A stretch of 64,000 nt of DNA, from assembly GCA_000827265.1 (NCBI GenBank), contig KN834765.1, forward strand, positions 513,590-577,589, written 5' to 3'. The translations under genes and the position numbers were made by a program. Under the pieces are notes generated by a model, which was not told where the DNA came from, ran no database searches, and saw only the letters and a program-made list of their open reading frames with translations. Shown here in pieces: positions 10,564 through 22,957 of the stretch (positions are counted from its first letter, which is position 1; each line of letters opens with the position of its first letter). The stretch is from Collybiopsis luxurians FD-317 M1 (lineage: Eukaryota; Basidiomycota; Agaricomycetes; Agaricales; Omphalotaceae).

Positions 10564-13500
10564 ATGTCTACTAGTTCATGGTCTCCTTCTGCTTCCATAT
10601 CTACTCTTATCACTACATCGGCCCTCACAAAGACCAAACCCTCAGGATCTCACGAAACTGTTGCTTTGAAGCTCATTGCGGAAGCACAATCGAAAGGTTA
10701 TGAGAGGATTTGTATGCCACTGACCACTGAAGCGTGGCGGAAAAGATGGACAGAAATGTGTCTTGTGCCGTATGACGATGTTAGTTCGGAAACAAAAACT
10801 TTCAAGAGGGAAAGCAGGCGAGAGAGCAGACTCGTGTTACGGGATCTGTCCGTCGAGAGCAAAGCTGAGGCTTGGCGAGAAAACCCGTGTTTTGAACGAG
10901 ATGAAGTTACGATTACCAGATTAGGTGCGTGAAAAAGCTCCGTTGGATTTTCGTATTCTCAATCTCTACAGACGAGGCTGAAAATGTAACGGCCATCATC
11001 TCAGAGTGGCTTGAACTGGATGCTGAAGACGATGGCATTCGCTACGATGCCGAAATTGTAGGTCCAGTTGAAAGAGAATGCATCGTGGCTCAAGTTATCC
11101 TCCGTAGGCTTTACAGCAAGAGCTGGCTTATGCTTCGTACCTGAACATCCAAACGGCGATCCTTCCTGCCCCGCGAAACCGCCATCATGTCGCGTCTTAT
11201 GCTCGAACCGTCAGAGCTTGTCTGCAGAATCCGTTCTTGAGTCTCGCCGTTCGTTTACCGGTGTACGATACAGCGGTTCTAGATCCTTCTTCGCCGCTCT
11301 CTCCGTCTAGTTCTGCCTCTCTCTCTTCCGCGCCTTCGACACCACGTTTGGTCGTGTCGAATATCGCAAATGTTCCAAATAGGACATCTCCCAGTCCAGG
11401 ACCATTAGAAGCACACATTGACGCGGCTTGGGAAACATGGGATCTTATCAGGTCCATCTGCGACTATAACATTCGTCTTACCCTCGGTATTAATTCACTT
11501 TATCCTGGTTCTGCTCGGGCATATCCTGACCATTTCTTTAGCATTGGATTTGACACCTCCGTTGCCTAATAGTCCAGGTGTACTGAGCAAGTGGGCCGCA
11601 GAGGCCGTTCGCTACATTTTCCTTCCTGCGTCAACGTTTATTGCCAATGCAAAAGGTTACCCAGTCCTTCCAAAACCCACTCAAAACTTTATTCGCGATA
11701 GTATGACAGTACGCTGCTCTTTTGGTGTTTTATCCCGAATGCCATTTTTTTCTGATTGCCAATCACATATGCACCCTAGCATCGACCGAACATTGTCATT
11801 TCCGGAGCATCCTCTGGTCTACACGTACGTGGCGGTGAAGATGCGTATCTACAATACGTCAAACATTTAGAACGGACGAGTACCGTCGTGCAGGCTGCAG
11901 GGACAGTCGGCACAGTTGAATACTTTGCTCAAGGATATCAGGATTATTTGCAAGCGCCTTTGCAAGTATGTTTACGCGTCGAACGTCTCATGTCTGCGCT
12001 AACAGTGCTACAGCCTTTGATGGATAACCTGCAAAGTATCACCTACCAAACTTTTGAGCAAGATCCCGTGAAATATCGGAATTACGAGGAGGTTGGTGGT
12101 GTACTTTGTGGCCTGCTCATATCTGTGATACATTTTGCGCAGGCTATCCACAAAGCTCTTTTAGAATGGCCTCAGCAGGACAAGATGTATGTGCCTTATC
12201 ATGTCCAAGGACTCCGTATATCATCGCTCAAATACGACCAGAATTCTCTGTGTTGCAGGTGCAGGCCGAGGACCTCTGGTTGCCCGCTCGCTTTCTGCAG
12301 TTGAACGATCCAAGCGAGATAATGTACACGTTTACGCCATTGAGAAGAATCCCAACGCGTTTGTCACGTCGGTTGTCTCTCCGTCTGTCCTGTCCGGTGT
12401 CTAGATGACTCTGATTGTAGGTTACAAAACCGCCAGCGTTCAGAATGGAAGGATCGTGTACGATTACTATTCGGGGACATGCGAGTCATTCAGATGCCTG
12501 AAAAAGTTGACATACTCGTCAGTGAGCTTTTGGGGTCCTTTGGGGATAACGAGCTTAGTCCTGAATGTCTCGATGGCGCGATGAGATTCTTGAAACGTGA
12601 GTTTCAACTCTTGACGTGAATCTGAAATTTCGTTTATGCAAGGTATTCGTTTAGCTCAAGGCATATCCATACCATCCTCCTACACAGCTCATCTGGCTCC
12701 TTTGTCGTCTTCTAAATTATACAACGAGGCCAGAGCTGTCAAAGATGAAAAAAGCTTAGAGACACCCTACGTGGTCATGTTTCAAGCAGTAAATTTGCTC
12801 AGCGGCGACGGACCTGGATTAAGCGGTCTTTGTGGATCCCAAGTACAGGAATGTTGGGAGTTTGAGCACCCTCGAAAGAATTCTGTACTGGATGCCAGAG
12901 GCACGTAGCAAACTTCTTTTCTTGCGGTCGGGACTCATCCCTTTATGTATAGGGCTCCCACCAACGAATAGTCACAACGCGAGATCAGCCAACTTACGGT
13001 TTTATATTCCGCATGCAGGGGTGCTGCAGTCAGTATTCCCCTCCTCTTTTTGATCCCCGACATCATACTGATTCGGAAACTTTCAAGTGGTCTAGCGGGT
13101 TATTTTGAAGCTGTTCTGTATGGAAATATTGGACTGAGCATACACCCTCATCGTAAAGACCAGGTATCCAAAGACATGCTCAGCTGGTTCCCCCTTTTCT
13201 TCCCATTCAAGGTGCGACTTATCGCCCTCTATCATTCCACAGGCTGAATCGTGTTGCAGGAACCTTTGTATCTACCGGGTAACTCAGAACTGCAGGTTTC
13301 TATTTGGAGATTGACAAACGAACGGCAAGTGTGGTACGAGTGGCACGCTGAATCCTTTTTGGGATCTCTACCTTCCGCCGCCAGAGTTCCGTCGAGCGGC
13401 GTTCAGCCTCTCCCGTCGTCTCTTATCAGCTCGCCAACAATGGGCGTTCCTAGTCCACTCATTGACGCAATCGATCTCGGCCCTCGTTCCAGTGTCATAA

Positions 13501-13598
13501 TGCGAGATATTCCAGACCGACCAGCCGCGACACTGGTCAAGATCGGTCATACAAGTTTGCATAATGCGGGTGGTCGGAGTAGTTGGATCGGATTATGA
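10564..13598 (+). CDS. skb1: Protein arginine N-methyltransferase 5 (type II, Skb1/PRMT5)
   Basis: The start is at 10564 ([15 protein letters not shown]) and the stop follows GGRSSWIGL at 13596-13598, the usual PRMT5 ending. About a dozen introns interrupt it. The N-terminal TIM-barrel part includes [17 protein letters not shown]. The catalytic part shows motif [13 protein letters not shown] (about 12262-12300), acidic post-[10 protein letters not shown], and the double-E loop [20 protein letters not shown] (about 12520-12580). A beta-barrel C-terminus closes it. PRMT5 makes symmetric dimethylarginine on histones and splicing proteins; Skb1 in yeasts also acts with Shk1 kinase. A Ser/Pro-rich insertion at about 11285-11400 is longer than in animal PRMT5. 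The first codon lies about 110 bases after the sds22 stop, so the intergenic region is very short. Confidence 0.92.
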
Positions 13599-13843
13599 TT
13601 GTAGAGGCGATAGGGAGTCGTTGCTGCGGCGGGTCGCTTCGGTCTGCAAAAAATGTTTATGTACATTCATTTTCACCCGGATTGCTCGGCGGCCGCTCTG
13701 GTTACAGAATTTTTTTGAGTGATTTACATTTTTTATATTCCGTTTTAGGAAACTTTTCGTCTTTTTAAGGACACAATCTATTCGTATCAGAGGACATACA
13801 GATTATGCGCGACGTTACGCTGCTGCGCAGAACGCTACCGAGG

Positions 13844-13855
13844 TATTTTAAAATA
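13844..13855 (+). promoter_or_regulatory. Possible TATA-like element
   Basis: The sequence TATTTTAAAATA, a perfect palindrome, lies 87 bases upstream of the ATG of the GPI-anchored protein at 13942. It is the only clear AT-rich block in the 343-base gap that follows PRMT5. Its position suits a core promoter of a highly expressed wall protein; this is an inference. Confidence 0.35.
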
Positions 13856-13941
13856 ATGGACGATTTACCTTGCTCTCTACTCTTTTTGAGCTTCTTTCCC
13901 CCCCTCCTAAGGTTCTGACTGCTTCCACTCACTTATTCCCC

Positions 13942-14864
13942 ATGAAGTTCTTCGCCACTTCCGTTGCTGCCGTATCTTTGATCCCTAGCATCCTGGCCTT
14001 GACTATCAATACTCCGTACGTCCAACTATCTCGCTCTCTTCATTTCAAAGTCTAATATCAACCTCCAGTTCGAGTCTTACCGTTTGCCGTGGGTAGAATT
14101 CACCGTTGTATCTTTAAGCTACTGACGGTTCGATTTAGAACCTACCCTGCTTTCATGGAGTGACGGCACTGCTCCCTACTATCTCTCTATTATTCCTGGT
14201 GAGTCAAAGAATTCTCAGAGTCGAATTCAATCTTCAATGTTCTTCGAAGGCGGTGAAACGTCCTCTTCCGCTGTAAGCTGCCTCTGTCATCACTAGAAAC
14301 CGTGGCCATAATGTCCATTGCATATAGCTCAAGACTTTTGACACCACAAACTCGACATCGTATACTTGGACAGTGGACATCTCTGCTGGTACCGCTATGT
14401 TTGTAATCGGCATTTGCTTTGGCGGGCACGCTACTGATTAGAGTAACAGCACTGTTGAGCTCAAGGATAGCACCGGAACCATCGCCTACAGCGATGAGGT
14501 CACTATCCAGTCTGGTACTGACGACAGGTGAACATTCTCTTCGTTCAGTCTCATATGAATAGTGACCAATTTAAAAAAAAAAACAAGCTGTGTAACCACC
14601 TCTGTTTCTGCCAGTGCTTCTGCTGGATCTGCCTCAGCGTACGTCATTATTCAGAACGGTCAAGCTGTTTACTTAAAGCACTTTAGTGGATCCAGCGCCA
14701 CCTCCTCCTCTGGAAGCAGTGCCACTGTCACCAGCAGTAGCGGTAGCAGCACCACTTCCAGCACTACTGCATCGTCATCTTCTACCTCTAACGCAGCCTT
14801 ACAACCAGTTTTCAACTACGGCGCCGCTGGCCTTCTCGGTCTTATTGGTGCCCTCATACTCTAA
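13942..14864 (+). CDS. GPI-anchored Ser/Thr-rich cell wall protein (Kre9/Knh1-like N-domain family)
   Basis: The start at 13942 gives a signal peptide (MKFFATSVAAVSLIPSILA). Four or five short introns follow, including one with an A-run acceptor near 14572-14584. The mature part is a single beta-sandwich-like domain of the fungal Ser-Thr-rich GPI-anchored family. It reads LTINTP, LLSWSDGTAPYYLSIIP, TSYTWTVDISAGTAM and ELKDSTGTIAYSD. A Ser/Thr/Ala-rich stalk (about 14690-14800) follows, then a hydrophobic C-terminus AAGLLGLIGALIL, the expected GPI-addition signal. The product would sit at the plasma membrane or cell wall. Its exact role is unknown; related proteins help in beta-glucan assembly. 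Confidence 0.8.
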
Positions 14865-15408
14865 AAACGAGTTGAAAATATGTTGAAGGATCTTTGAGCG
14901 CGCCTTGATCCAAGTCGGACACACACACACTCTCTCTCGTTTTCTGAGCATGCCACCCCTATTTCTAGACGGACATTCGTGTCGTAATCGTTTTCATCAA
15001 TTCCTGTTGCAATCCTTCTGTCAACACTATCCCTTCTTCATTTATACGATCATAATCGATGGCTACTAGTCTGTATTAAGTAGGTCGTGTGATGCATATG
15101 TTCTTGGGGGGATACCGAAACCTTTCATGAACCATTAATATACATCTTACTTCTTTGCAAGGCTCAGAGCAACTCAATCGTTTTATGACATTCACCAGCT
15201 TCCTGCGGACGGCGGACGGGACGAGGCCAACACGCGAGCACGTGACTTATTGCCGAGGACTTGACGAAAATGGCAAGAATCCCGTCATCAATCCTGAACC
15301 ACGTGGAGAGACAGCCCTTGATTCTTTGCTATCTCTGTCTTGTTTACTCGGTCCAGCAGACAGAGTCGTCGTTGCAGTTGACTTCAAACTGCTCTGCTAC
15401 GTCCTAAA
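14865..15408 (+). other. Intergenic with short CA/CT microsatellite
   Basis: This 544-base gap holds a short (CA)n-(TC)n tract at about 14919-14938, just after the GPI-protein stop, and otherwise UTR or promoter sequence. I see no coding exon I can support. Confidence 0.5.
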
Positions 15409-18400
15409 ATGTCCGCGGAACAAGTGATTGGGGCCGTAGATGATAACGGTTTGACTGTCACCAATGGACCTGAAAACGACAACAACGAAAATACTGCCCT
15501 TCCCGAGTCAAACGTCGCATTCAAACCTGAGGAAGGCGGTGAAATGTCTAGTTTAAATGGCGAAGTGGAAGGAAATTTCAGTCACGACGCGTCGGATATC
15601 TCAGCAGAAGCAGTGCGTAAATTTTCATTCACACTTTCTTTTACATTCTTACATCCTTTCTTAGGAACTGCAAACTGACGGTCAAGAAGTAAGTGAAAAT
15701 GGAATAAAGGAGAATGGTACTCTTCTCAGTGCAGAGGCTGGAATGGTAAGTTAAAGTCTGCGTTTGGTAGTGGTGTCAATTCTGACCTGTGGCCAAAGAA
15801 CGGAAATAATGATTCGGCTGAGAGAGACGAGAACGGAGTGATTGAAGTTTCAGAGGTGTGTCGTGAGCATGATTCTAGACAGACACGTACTTATTCAATT
15901 CGTCCAGGTCTTGCCTGATGACGCGGAAACTTTGCCACAGGGCCAGACAGCAATTATTGCCTCTGAAGACTCTTTCGATAATTCTACGGGAAGACATCCG
16001 GAAAACTTTGTTGAAGCTACTCAACCAGTCTCTGTCGAAGAGGTAGAGGCCGTTGATGATCCTTCCGACTCGACTCCTCCAGAAACGGAGCTCTCCGTTA
16101 CTCTTGGGCCCACTGATACAGCTCTTGAAGCTCAGGAGATGTTCATAACACAGGATCCTGGGACGAAAGATACTATTGAGGAACCTACTGCTGACGACGC
16201 TTCAACGGAAGATCGATCCTTGGAGGTGGAGAATGTTGAGGAGTCGACGGGAATGTCAGAGGCTAAGGACGCCGTTTCGGCTTCTAGTGAAGACTTTATG
16301 GCAGAAACACCGCTCGACGTGTCCAGCGGTTCTCAGGAAGAACTCCACGTCGATGCAGGAGACGCGCAATCGCAGACGAACGAAAAGGACGGCGAGAATG
16401 AAATTGCATCCGCCGAACCTCCCTCTATCTCCTCAGAAGCTGTAGAAGCTGTCCCGCAGAAAGACGTGGCTGCTGATGATTCTCCCCTTCCAGACACTTC
16501 CGTTGTCGATCAGACCACTGTTGCGGAAGAGAGAGTAGACCTCCCCGTCGCCGAAGATGCAGCAGTAATCGAATCCGGATCAGCACCGGATGTGGTTGCT
16601 ACAGATGTGTCCAATGGAGAACCAGCCACCATTGAGGATGACTTCTCAGTCACGGCTGGGGAGACTCAGCTTAAAGAGGAACACGCTGCAGACGAATTTG
16701 TTTCTCGATCTGAGGAACATGAGCAACATCCTGGTACAGACCAGGCTATATCAGCTGACGAAGCGCTCGCTTTCTCCGAAGCAGACGGCGTAACCACTGA
16801 GGAACAAACCCTTACAAGGCTGGGGGAAGAGGTGGCTATTGGGCACGATGACATCTCCTCTGCTGACGAAATGTTCGTTGCCAGTGAGGCTCCTAGCTTG
16901 AACACTACCTCAGGTGAAGAGCTTCCCCACGTTGTGGACGCGGAGAATACAATCAATGCCCCGGCTCTCGTTGGAACCGACGAACCTGTCCTCGCGGAGG
17001 AAGCCTCGCTGACGGCCGGGAACGATGAAGTTTCTGTTGATCTCTCTTCTCCAGACGAGCTCGTTGCCAGCGAGGCTCCTAACTCAAACACTACCTCAGG
17101 TGAGGAGCTTCCCCCCGTCATCGACGCCGAGAATATAATCAATGCCCCGGCCTTCGTTGAAACCGACGAACCTGTCCCAGTGGAGGAAGCCCCGCTGACG
17201 GTCGGGAACGATGAAGTTTCTGTTGATCTTACTGCTTCAAACGAGTTCGTTGCCAGTGAGGTTCCAAGCTCAGAATCTACCTCAGGTGAAGAGCTACTCC
17301 CTGTCATCGACGCCGAGAATATAATCAATACCCCGGCCTTCGTTGAAATCGATGAACCTGTCCCAGTGGAGGAAGTCCCGCTGACGGCTGGGGATGATGA
17401 AGTTTCTGTTGATCTCACCTCTCCAGACGAGTCTAGTGAAAAGCTGCAAGTAGGAGTATCCATCGACGAAAGTGCAACACTTCTTGAAAACACAAGCGAT
17501 ACGGGAGCTTCCGAACCGAATGAAGTGCCGGCTGACCGCGATACGACTGTCACAGAAATTTCCGATGCTTCTTCAGCATTTGTTGATGACAGTGCAGAAG
17601 AATTCGTGGAAGAAGTATCTCCTGAACACGCTGCTGCTGAGGAAGTCCGCCAAGAGTCTGGGACGGCCAATAGCCACGCTGATATCGCAGCAATCAAAGT
17701 TGAATCAAACGAGCAATCGGGTGACGATGAAGGCGATTTCAGCGAACCCGTCGAAACGCAAGATTATGAGGAAACAGCTTCAAATACCCAGTCCTCGATA
17801 GCTGGCGAGGCTGAAGAAGCCAAGGCTACCTCTGATCCTGTCGTTTCCGTGGATTTCGAAGCGGCCGAACAGACTTCAAGCTCGGATATTGAAGAGTCTT
17901 CGGCTCACGTCAGTCCTATCATGGCTGCCTCTGAACTTCCCAAAGACGACGACGTTGCCTTTCAAACTTCGGCTCCTGTTGGGCATACGTTAGAACTGCA
18001 GGCTGTCTCTGCAAGTGAGCTCAAAGCACTAACACCCTCTGAAGAGATCGAGGCTTCTGAGGAAACGGAACCAAAGGAGAAACCCTCAGAGTCTCTAGCG
18101 GAGGTTGCATCCCACCCCGAGTTATCCGTAGGCTCTTCACCTTCGGAGGAGAATACTATCACAGAAGAGTCTACTAACTTTGATCAGCCTGCTGCAAGGC
18201 CAGCGGATCTATCGTCTGAATTGCCAGAGGACGTTGTCACGGCACAACAACCTGATTCCACCCTCGAAGGCGTTGATCTCGTCAACCATCCGGAACCATC
18301 ATCAAATGAGAGCGAGGCTGGACCTCAGCCTTCCATGACCAGCGAGTCTGAAGGCGCTGAAGCGCCTGAGGTTGCTGGTGATGCAGGTACCACGGCAGCT

Positions 18401-21400
18401 GAAGAAATCTCGAAGTTGACCGTTGACGCCGTCGAATTTGAAAGACCCAAATCTCCTTGGACTCCATCGTACAGTGTAATTAATCAAGGTCCCAGTGTAG
18501 TGGCAGATGAAGATATCCCAGAAATCAAGCAGCTCCCTCCTTCTGATACGCCAGCGGTTCGAGTGACTACTGATGAAATTGCGGTGATTGATGCCAATGT
18601 GAGTTTGTTTTTTTTTTTGTCTGAAATTGTGTATTGAGTCTGGCTTCACAGTCCGGAGAGTCAACAGAATCACAACAACTCCCTCAACCTTCTTCCCCTT
18701 GGGTGGCTTCATATTCTGTGTCGGTACAGGGAAGTCCTTCCGCCTCCGCTCGCAACAGCCCCGCCCTTACTCCCTCTCAACTTCCTGAGAACGGAGAGGT
18801 CGTAAATCAAGCTTCTGCTCCTCACGACCAGACGAAAGAGCCAGAAGCTGTCGCTACAGAGAACGAAGCGGAGCTTGAGACTTCTTCGGCTTCTGATGAT
18901 ACTGCTGCGTTAAGGGACGAGAAAGTGGTTCCGCCTGAAGCTGCCGATTCCTCAATGGTGGTAGAGGAAGCCGTCAACGCAGAGCTCTCACAGGATCCTG
19001 TTTATGCGTCGTCTGAAACGATGGAGGATGATGTCATCGCTCAACAGTCTGATTCTACTCTTGAAACTGCCAAGTCAGTCGAGCAACCGGAATTGATCAT
19101 GAAGGAGGATGAGCTTCGAACTGACCCTTCCCTTATCGGCGACCCCAAGGAGGTAGAAGCTACGCACGATCCTGTAGGTGATGCAAGCGAGACTGTGACT
19201 GAGGATTCTTCCAGCTTGACCGTTGACATCGATGCAAAGGGGGAGTTCAAATCTCTGTGGTCTCCGTCGTACAGTTCAGCCAGTCAAAGTCACAGTGTTG
19301 GTGTTGAGGAGGGGGTTCCAGAAAATGTACAGCTTTTCTCGATAGCACCATCCGGGGGATCTCTAGCACCAACGGTTCAAATCACGGCTGAAGAACCTGA
19401 GGTTGCTCATGTGAACGTGAGTTCGATTTTGCTTTTGTCCTTTCCTAAGCTGAATACAAAATCTTCCAGCCGCCTAGAGAGTCAGAAGAATCCGCAGAAT
19501 CCGCTCAAACCTCATCATCTTGGGTACCCTCGTATTCGGTATCCGTACAAGGGAGTCCTTCTGTTTCTGCTCATGCCAGTCCTTCCCCCAATGTTAGGGA
19601 GCTTCCGGACGATACAGAAGCTGTAGCCGCTCCCACCGAGTCAGTGCAAGAAGAGCCGGAGAGTATCTCTGCAGATGATAAAGTGGAACGCGAAGCACTG
19701 ACAGCTTCGGATGAGACCGCAGTCAGCGATAGTGAGGGAGCAAAAGGAGATTTGGTAGAATCTACAGTGGAACCACCCGTCGATTCTGCGATCTCGGAAG
19801 ATGTTATCAGAGCAGAACTAGCCCAGCCTCCAGAGGTTTTGGAAAATGTGGCCTATGACTCGGCGGACGATGCTGTCATTGCTCAAGAGGCTGATCAGAT
19901 CTCGGAAACTACTGAGCATATTGAACATTTGACACCAGATGGGAGTGAGCTTCAGCGCTTCAACAACACCCAGGAGGTTGAAGTTATCGTCGAGCCTGCT
20001 GGCAATGTGGCCGCAGAAAAGATTCAAACCGAAGACGCTTCTCTTTTGGATGTTGATGTTGTCGAAATCGAGAGGCCGAGGTCCCCTTGGACTCCATCGT
20101 ACAGCATCACAAGCCACGGACCTGGTACGGGCACGGAAGATTTCCCAGAAAATAACCGAGTTTCTCCGTCTGATGCACCAGCTCATGCGGAGTCTCAAAG
20201 CCCGGTAGTTACAGTCACAACCGACGGAGCAGAAACTGTCGATGTGAGTAGGAGTGAGGTTCTTAATCTTATTTTGTATTTTTGCTAATTCAATATTTCT
20301 GCAGCCCGTAGAATCAGAAAACTCCGAGCAACCCCCTCGGCCCTCTTCACCTTGGGTGCCATCGTATTCTGTATCTGTACAAGGAAGTCCTTCGGTATCC
20401 GCTCCTGCTAGCCCTATTCTTGCTGCCAGCAAGGTTCCCATGGACGAAGACATTTCTGCTCATAAGCCTTCGCTCGAGCTTGATGCTGTTCCTGCGAGTA
20501 TCAAGACCGAGACCGAGATCGACGCACCTACCACTTCCGATGAGGCTGCGTTACCTAGGGAAGAAGTGAAGCAGGAAGATTCCGTCGAATCTGACCTTCA
20601 GGCCGACTCTCAATCTGAAATCCCTGTCGATTTGGAAAACGATTCCCGCAGCCTTGATCGGCCTTTGGAGACTCGTGCGAGCCCACCGCCCTATGATTCA
20701 ACAGAAAATGTGATTTTTGCTCAGAACCTCGACAGATCTGGACCCTCAACGGACGAGCCATTGGTTAACGCTGAAGTAAACGATCAGTCTGTGAGAGAGG
20801 TAAGTTTCGCTTAACATCTTTACCTTCACAGGCTTATGCCAATTCTCTAAATAGCATGATAACAAGAAAGTAAAGGTGTGCTCTTTCTCCTTTGCGAGCG
20901 AATTTAATGTGTTGACAACATGTTTTGCGCATGTTCAGGATGTTCAGGACGTGCCAATTGAAAATGCGTCTTTCGAAGCATCTTCCGTTGAACCTGATAA
21001 AACTGCCGACGTCGACGGGGCTACCTTAGAAACACTCTCTCCATCGGTGGCTGCTGAAATTGAGAGGCCTAAATCACCATGGGGTTCATACGAGGTCATG
21101 ACTCAATCGGGTTCTAAGACTCCTGTGAATGAGCCGGATGTTACAGAAGATGCCGCTCAATATATACCAGCTCAGACTTCGTTTATATCTAACGAGCCTA
21201 CGGTACTCAGCTCCTTACGTGAGCCCGTTCTTGAAGGTAAATCAGAAACCGAGGAGTCGCTATCTGCGGACAAGTCTAAGGTATGTTTTCCTATATGTCC
21301 ATCTGCTTGTCGTTGAGGTTTCTCTTTGCAGTTGACTCTGGGTATCGAGGACACTGACCTTCCAGAAAGACCTAAATCCCCATGGAGTCCATCTTACTCG

Positions 21401-21944
21401 GTAACTAAGCAGGGATCTCGTATCTTTGATGAAAGGAAAGATGGCGCTGAAGCCGCCAAACTGGAGCAATTAGCTCCTCGTGCTGAAACGCCAGTGGTGA
21501 GTTTCATGGTGCTTCGCTTACTTTACTACCTTAGGCTAATAATCACATCCTAAGGATGCTCCTGCCGAAATTCCAGCATCTGGTGCGGAGAATACCGAAA
21601 ATACTGCCGGTGAAACATTCCCGGCTACCCAGGACTCTGAGGACCAAGATACTGTAGGAAACACGCTTTCCGTTAATAAGGATCGCAAAAGACTAGAATC
21701 GACTACATCATCATTGTTCTTCCCCGGCGGCTGGTTCTCGAAAGCCCCAGCTGGAAGGGCGTCTCTGGACAATGCTCAGGGCGAGATCACTTCTCCGAAA
21801 GCCATGTCACCGGTGGAGGGACCATCATCCGCTGGGCTGCAATACCTATCTTCTGCTCCAAGTCCTAGCTCGGCGGAAGCTGAAGAAACCAACGCCGATG
21901 TCGACGACAAGACCAAGAAAGGCAAATGGTGTATTTTAATGTGA
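15409..21944 (+). CDS. Very long acidic repeat protein with C-terminal CaaX box, unknown family
   Basis: The start is taken at 15409 (MSAEQVIGAVDDNG), the first ATG of an open acidic frame. About a dozen introns follow and the stop is just after 21941, giving roughly 1900-2000 residues. The composition is extreme, with Glu, Asp, Ser, Ala, Val and Thr dominating, and no folded domain is visible. Three levels of repetition show: three 62-residue tandem repeats (16859-17416); about four roughly 820-bp units (from about 17900 to 21100), each with an intron; and eight copies of a short Ser-Pro-Trp motif of the kind SPWTPSYSV. The last residues are KKGKWCILM, a basic patch and a CaaX box (C-I-L-M), predicting farnesylation and membrane attachment. 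A polar basic-acidic segment (EERKDG, DDKTKK) precedes it. I do not recognise the family; a prenylated, disordered scaffold at a membrane is a guess. Confidence 0.8.
16859..17416 (+). repeat. Three tandem 186-bp in-frame repeats inside the acidic protein
   Basis: Copies are 16859-17044, 17045-17230 and 17231-17416, each 62 codons. The anchor NDEVSVDL or DDEVSVDL recurs at exactly 186-base spacing (17039, 17225, 17411). Other shared blocks are TSGEELPPVIDAENIINAP and DEPVPVEE. Copies 2 and 3 are the most alike. Confidence 0.93.
17900..21100 (+). repeat. Diverged intragenic tandem units of about 820 bp, intron included
   Basis: Motif A (ERPKSPWTPSYS type) occurs at about 18440, 19242, 20070 and 21062, with a final copy at 21365. 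Motif B (SPWVPSYSVSVQGSPS type) occurs at about 18691, 19512 and 20341. A block of the type DVVTAQQPDSTLE recurs near 18229, 19026, 19867 and 20704. Spacing is 800-840 bases. Each A motif lies shortly before an intron and each B motif just after it, so the unit was duplicated with its intron. Confidence 0.85.
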
Positions 21945-22117
21945 AGTAACCTTTGTGCCTGCCATTTGATTGCTCCATTTATGATACTTAAACTTATGGC
22001 TAAAATTTTTGCTCTCTGCTCTTCATATAATCGGAATCTCCGTAGTTTTGCATAATTTCACTACTTTTACACTTGACGCATCAGCATAGACATTCCTGCA
22101 TCGTTCATGAGGGTATT

Positions 22118-22957
22118 TTAATCTCCGCTTTTCTTCTTCTTTTCCTCAACTATCTCTACATTATCCGCAGGGATGCCTTTGAGAATACCCACTTCTCCTT
22201 CGATCATCTCGAGAATTTCGTCGCTCACGTCACCCTGTACAACAATCTCCTCTTGCCCTTGAGGATTTTTTGTGACAGAGGCGCCGGTAGCGAATTTGGA
22301 TGCAAACTGTTTCGCGGCCTTTTTGAGATCGATGCCAAATGCCTCAAGCCCGTGGATAGATGTAACATGCTTCCGCTTATTGCGTTCAATTCGTTTGATT
22401 GTGACCTGAAATTATCATCAATGAGCCTCAGATATAAAACATATGTAATAACCGGGTAACGCACCTGCGATGCCATTTTCTTCTTCAGAGCAGCATCAGC
22501 TTTGGCCACAGCTTTGGCTTCCTTCTTGGCAGTGTCTTGCTCCAGCTTTGATTGAGCTTCCAAGCTCAACGTCCCAATCTTTGTCTGTAAAGCCTCTAAG
22601 AACCGATGTTGTATCAGTAGATCGTTGCTTATTGACTGCTCGGAGCAAACCTTCAGAGTAATACTTGTTAAAAGCATCTAGATTTGATTCGCGTAGCCAT
22701 TCTTTACATCGAGTAAGGCTAGATCCAAATTCGCAATACTCCACCGGAAAAGTGCATACTAAAACGAAAGGTCGTGTCCTTTCAGTCTCGATCGTTATTC
22801 AGATGTGACTGTTAGCACTCAGACCTCCGCAATACAGGACTTGAACTGGAGGCTTTGGTTGGGGTAGGGGCGGTCCTTCAGGGTCCTCCGTACCTGCTGG
22901 AGCTGTATCTGGTGCGGCAGATTTATCGGCCTTGTCGCGATTCTTTTTGGCGGGCAT
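22118..22957 (-). CDS. tma22: Density-regulated protein DENR / Tma22 (SUI1 domain)
   Basis: The start is at 22957 (MPAKKNRDKADKSAAPD) and the stop at 22118-22120, with three or four introns. The N-terminal zinc-binding-like segment reads VLYCGVCTFPVEYCEFG, the usual DENR signature, followed by CKEWLRE. A charged middle (KLEQDTAKKEAKA) leads into a SUI1/eIF1-like domain with VTIKRIERNKRKHVTSIHGL, KKAAKQFASKFATGAS and EEIVVQGDVSDEILEMI. With MCT-1/Tma20, DENR recycles 40S subunits and promotes reinitiation. The gene is convergent with the acidic CaaX gene, with only 173 bases between the two stops. Confidence 0.93.

Noticed and set aside
16666..17697. 343-codon open frame on the minus strand inside the acidic protein gene
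   Set aside because: It is the antisense of the Glu/Asp/Ser-rich repeats and is Ser/Thr-rich with no domain. The codon bias of the + strand keeps the opposite frame open.
19818..20453. Open minus-strand frame of about 210 codons
   Set aside because: It lies wholly antisense to repeat-bearing exons and an intron of the CaaX gene. It is not conserved between repeat units.
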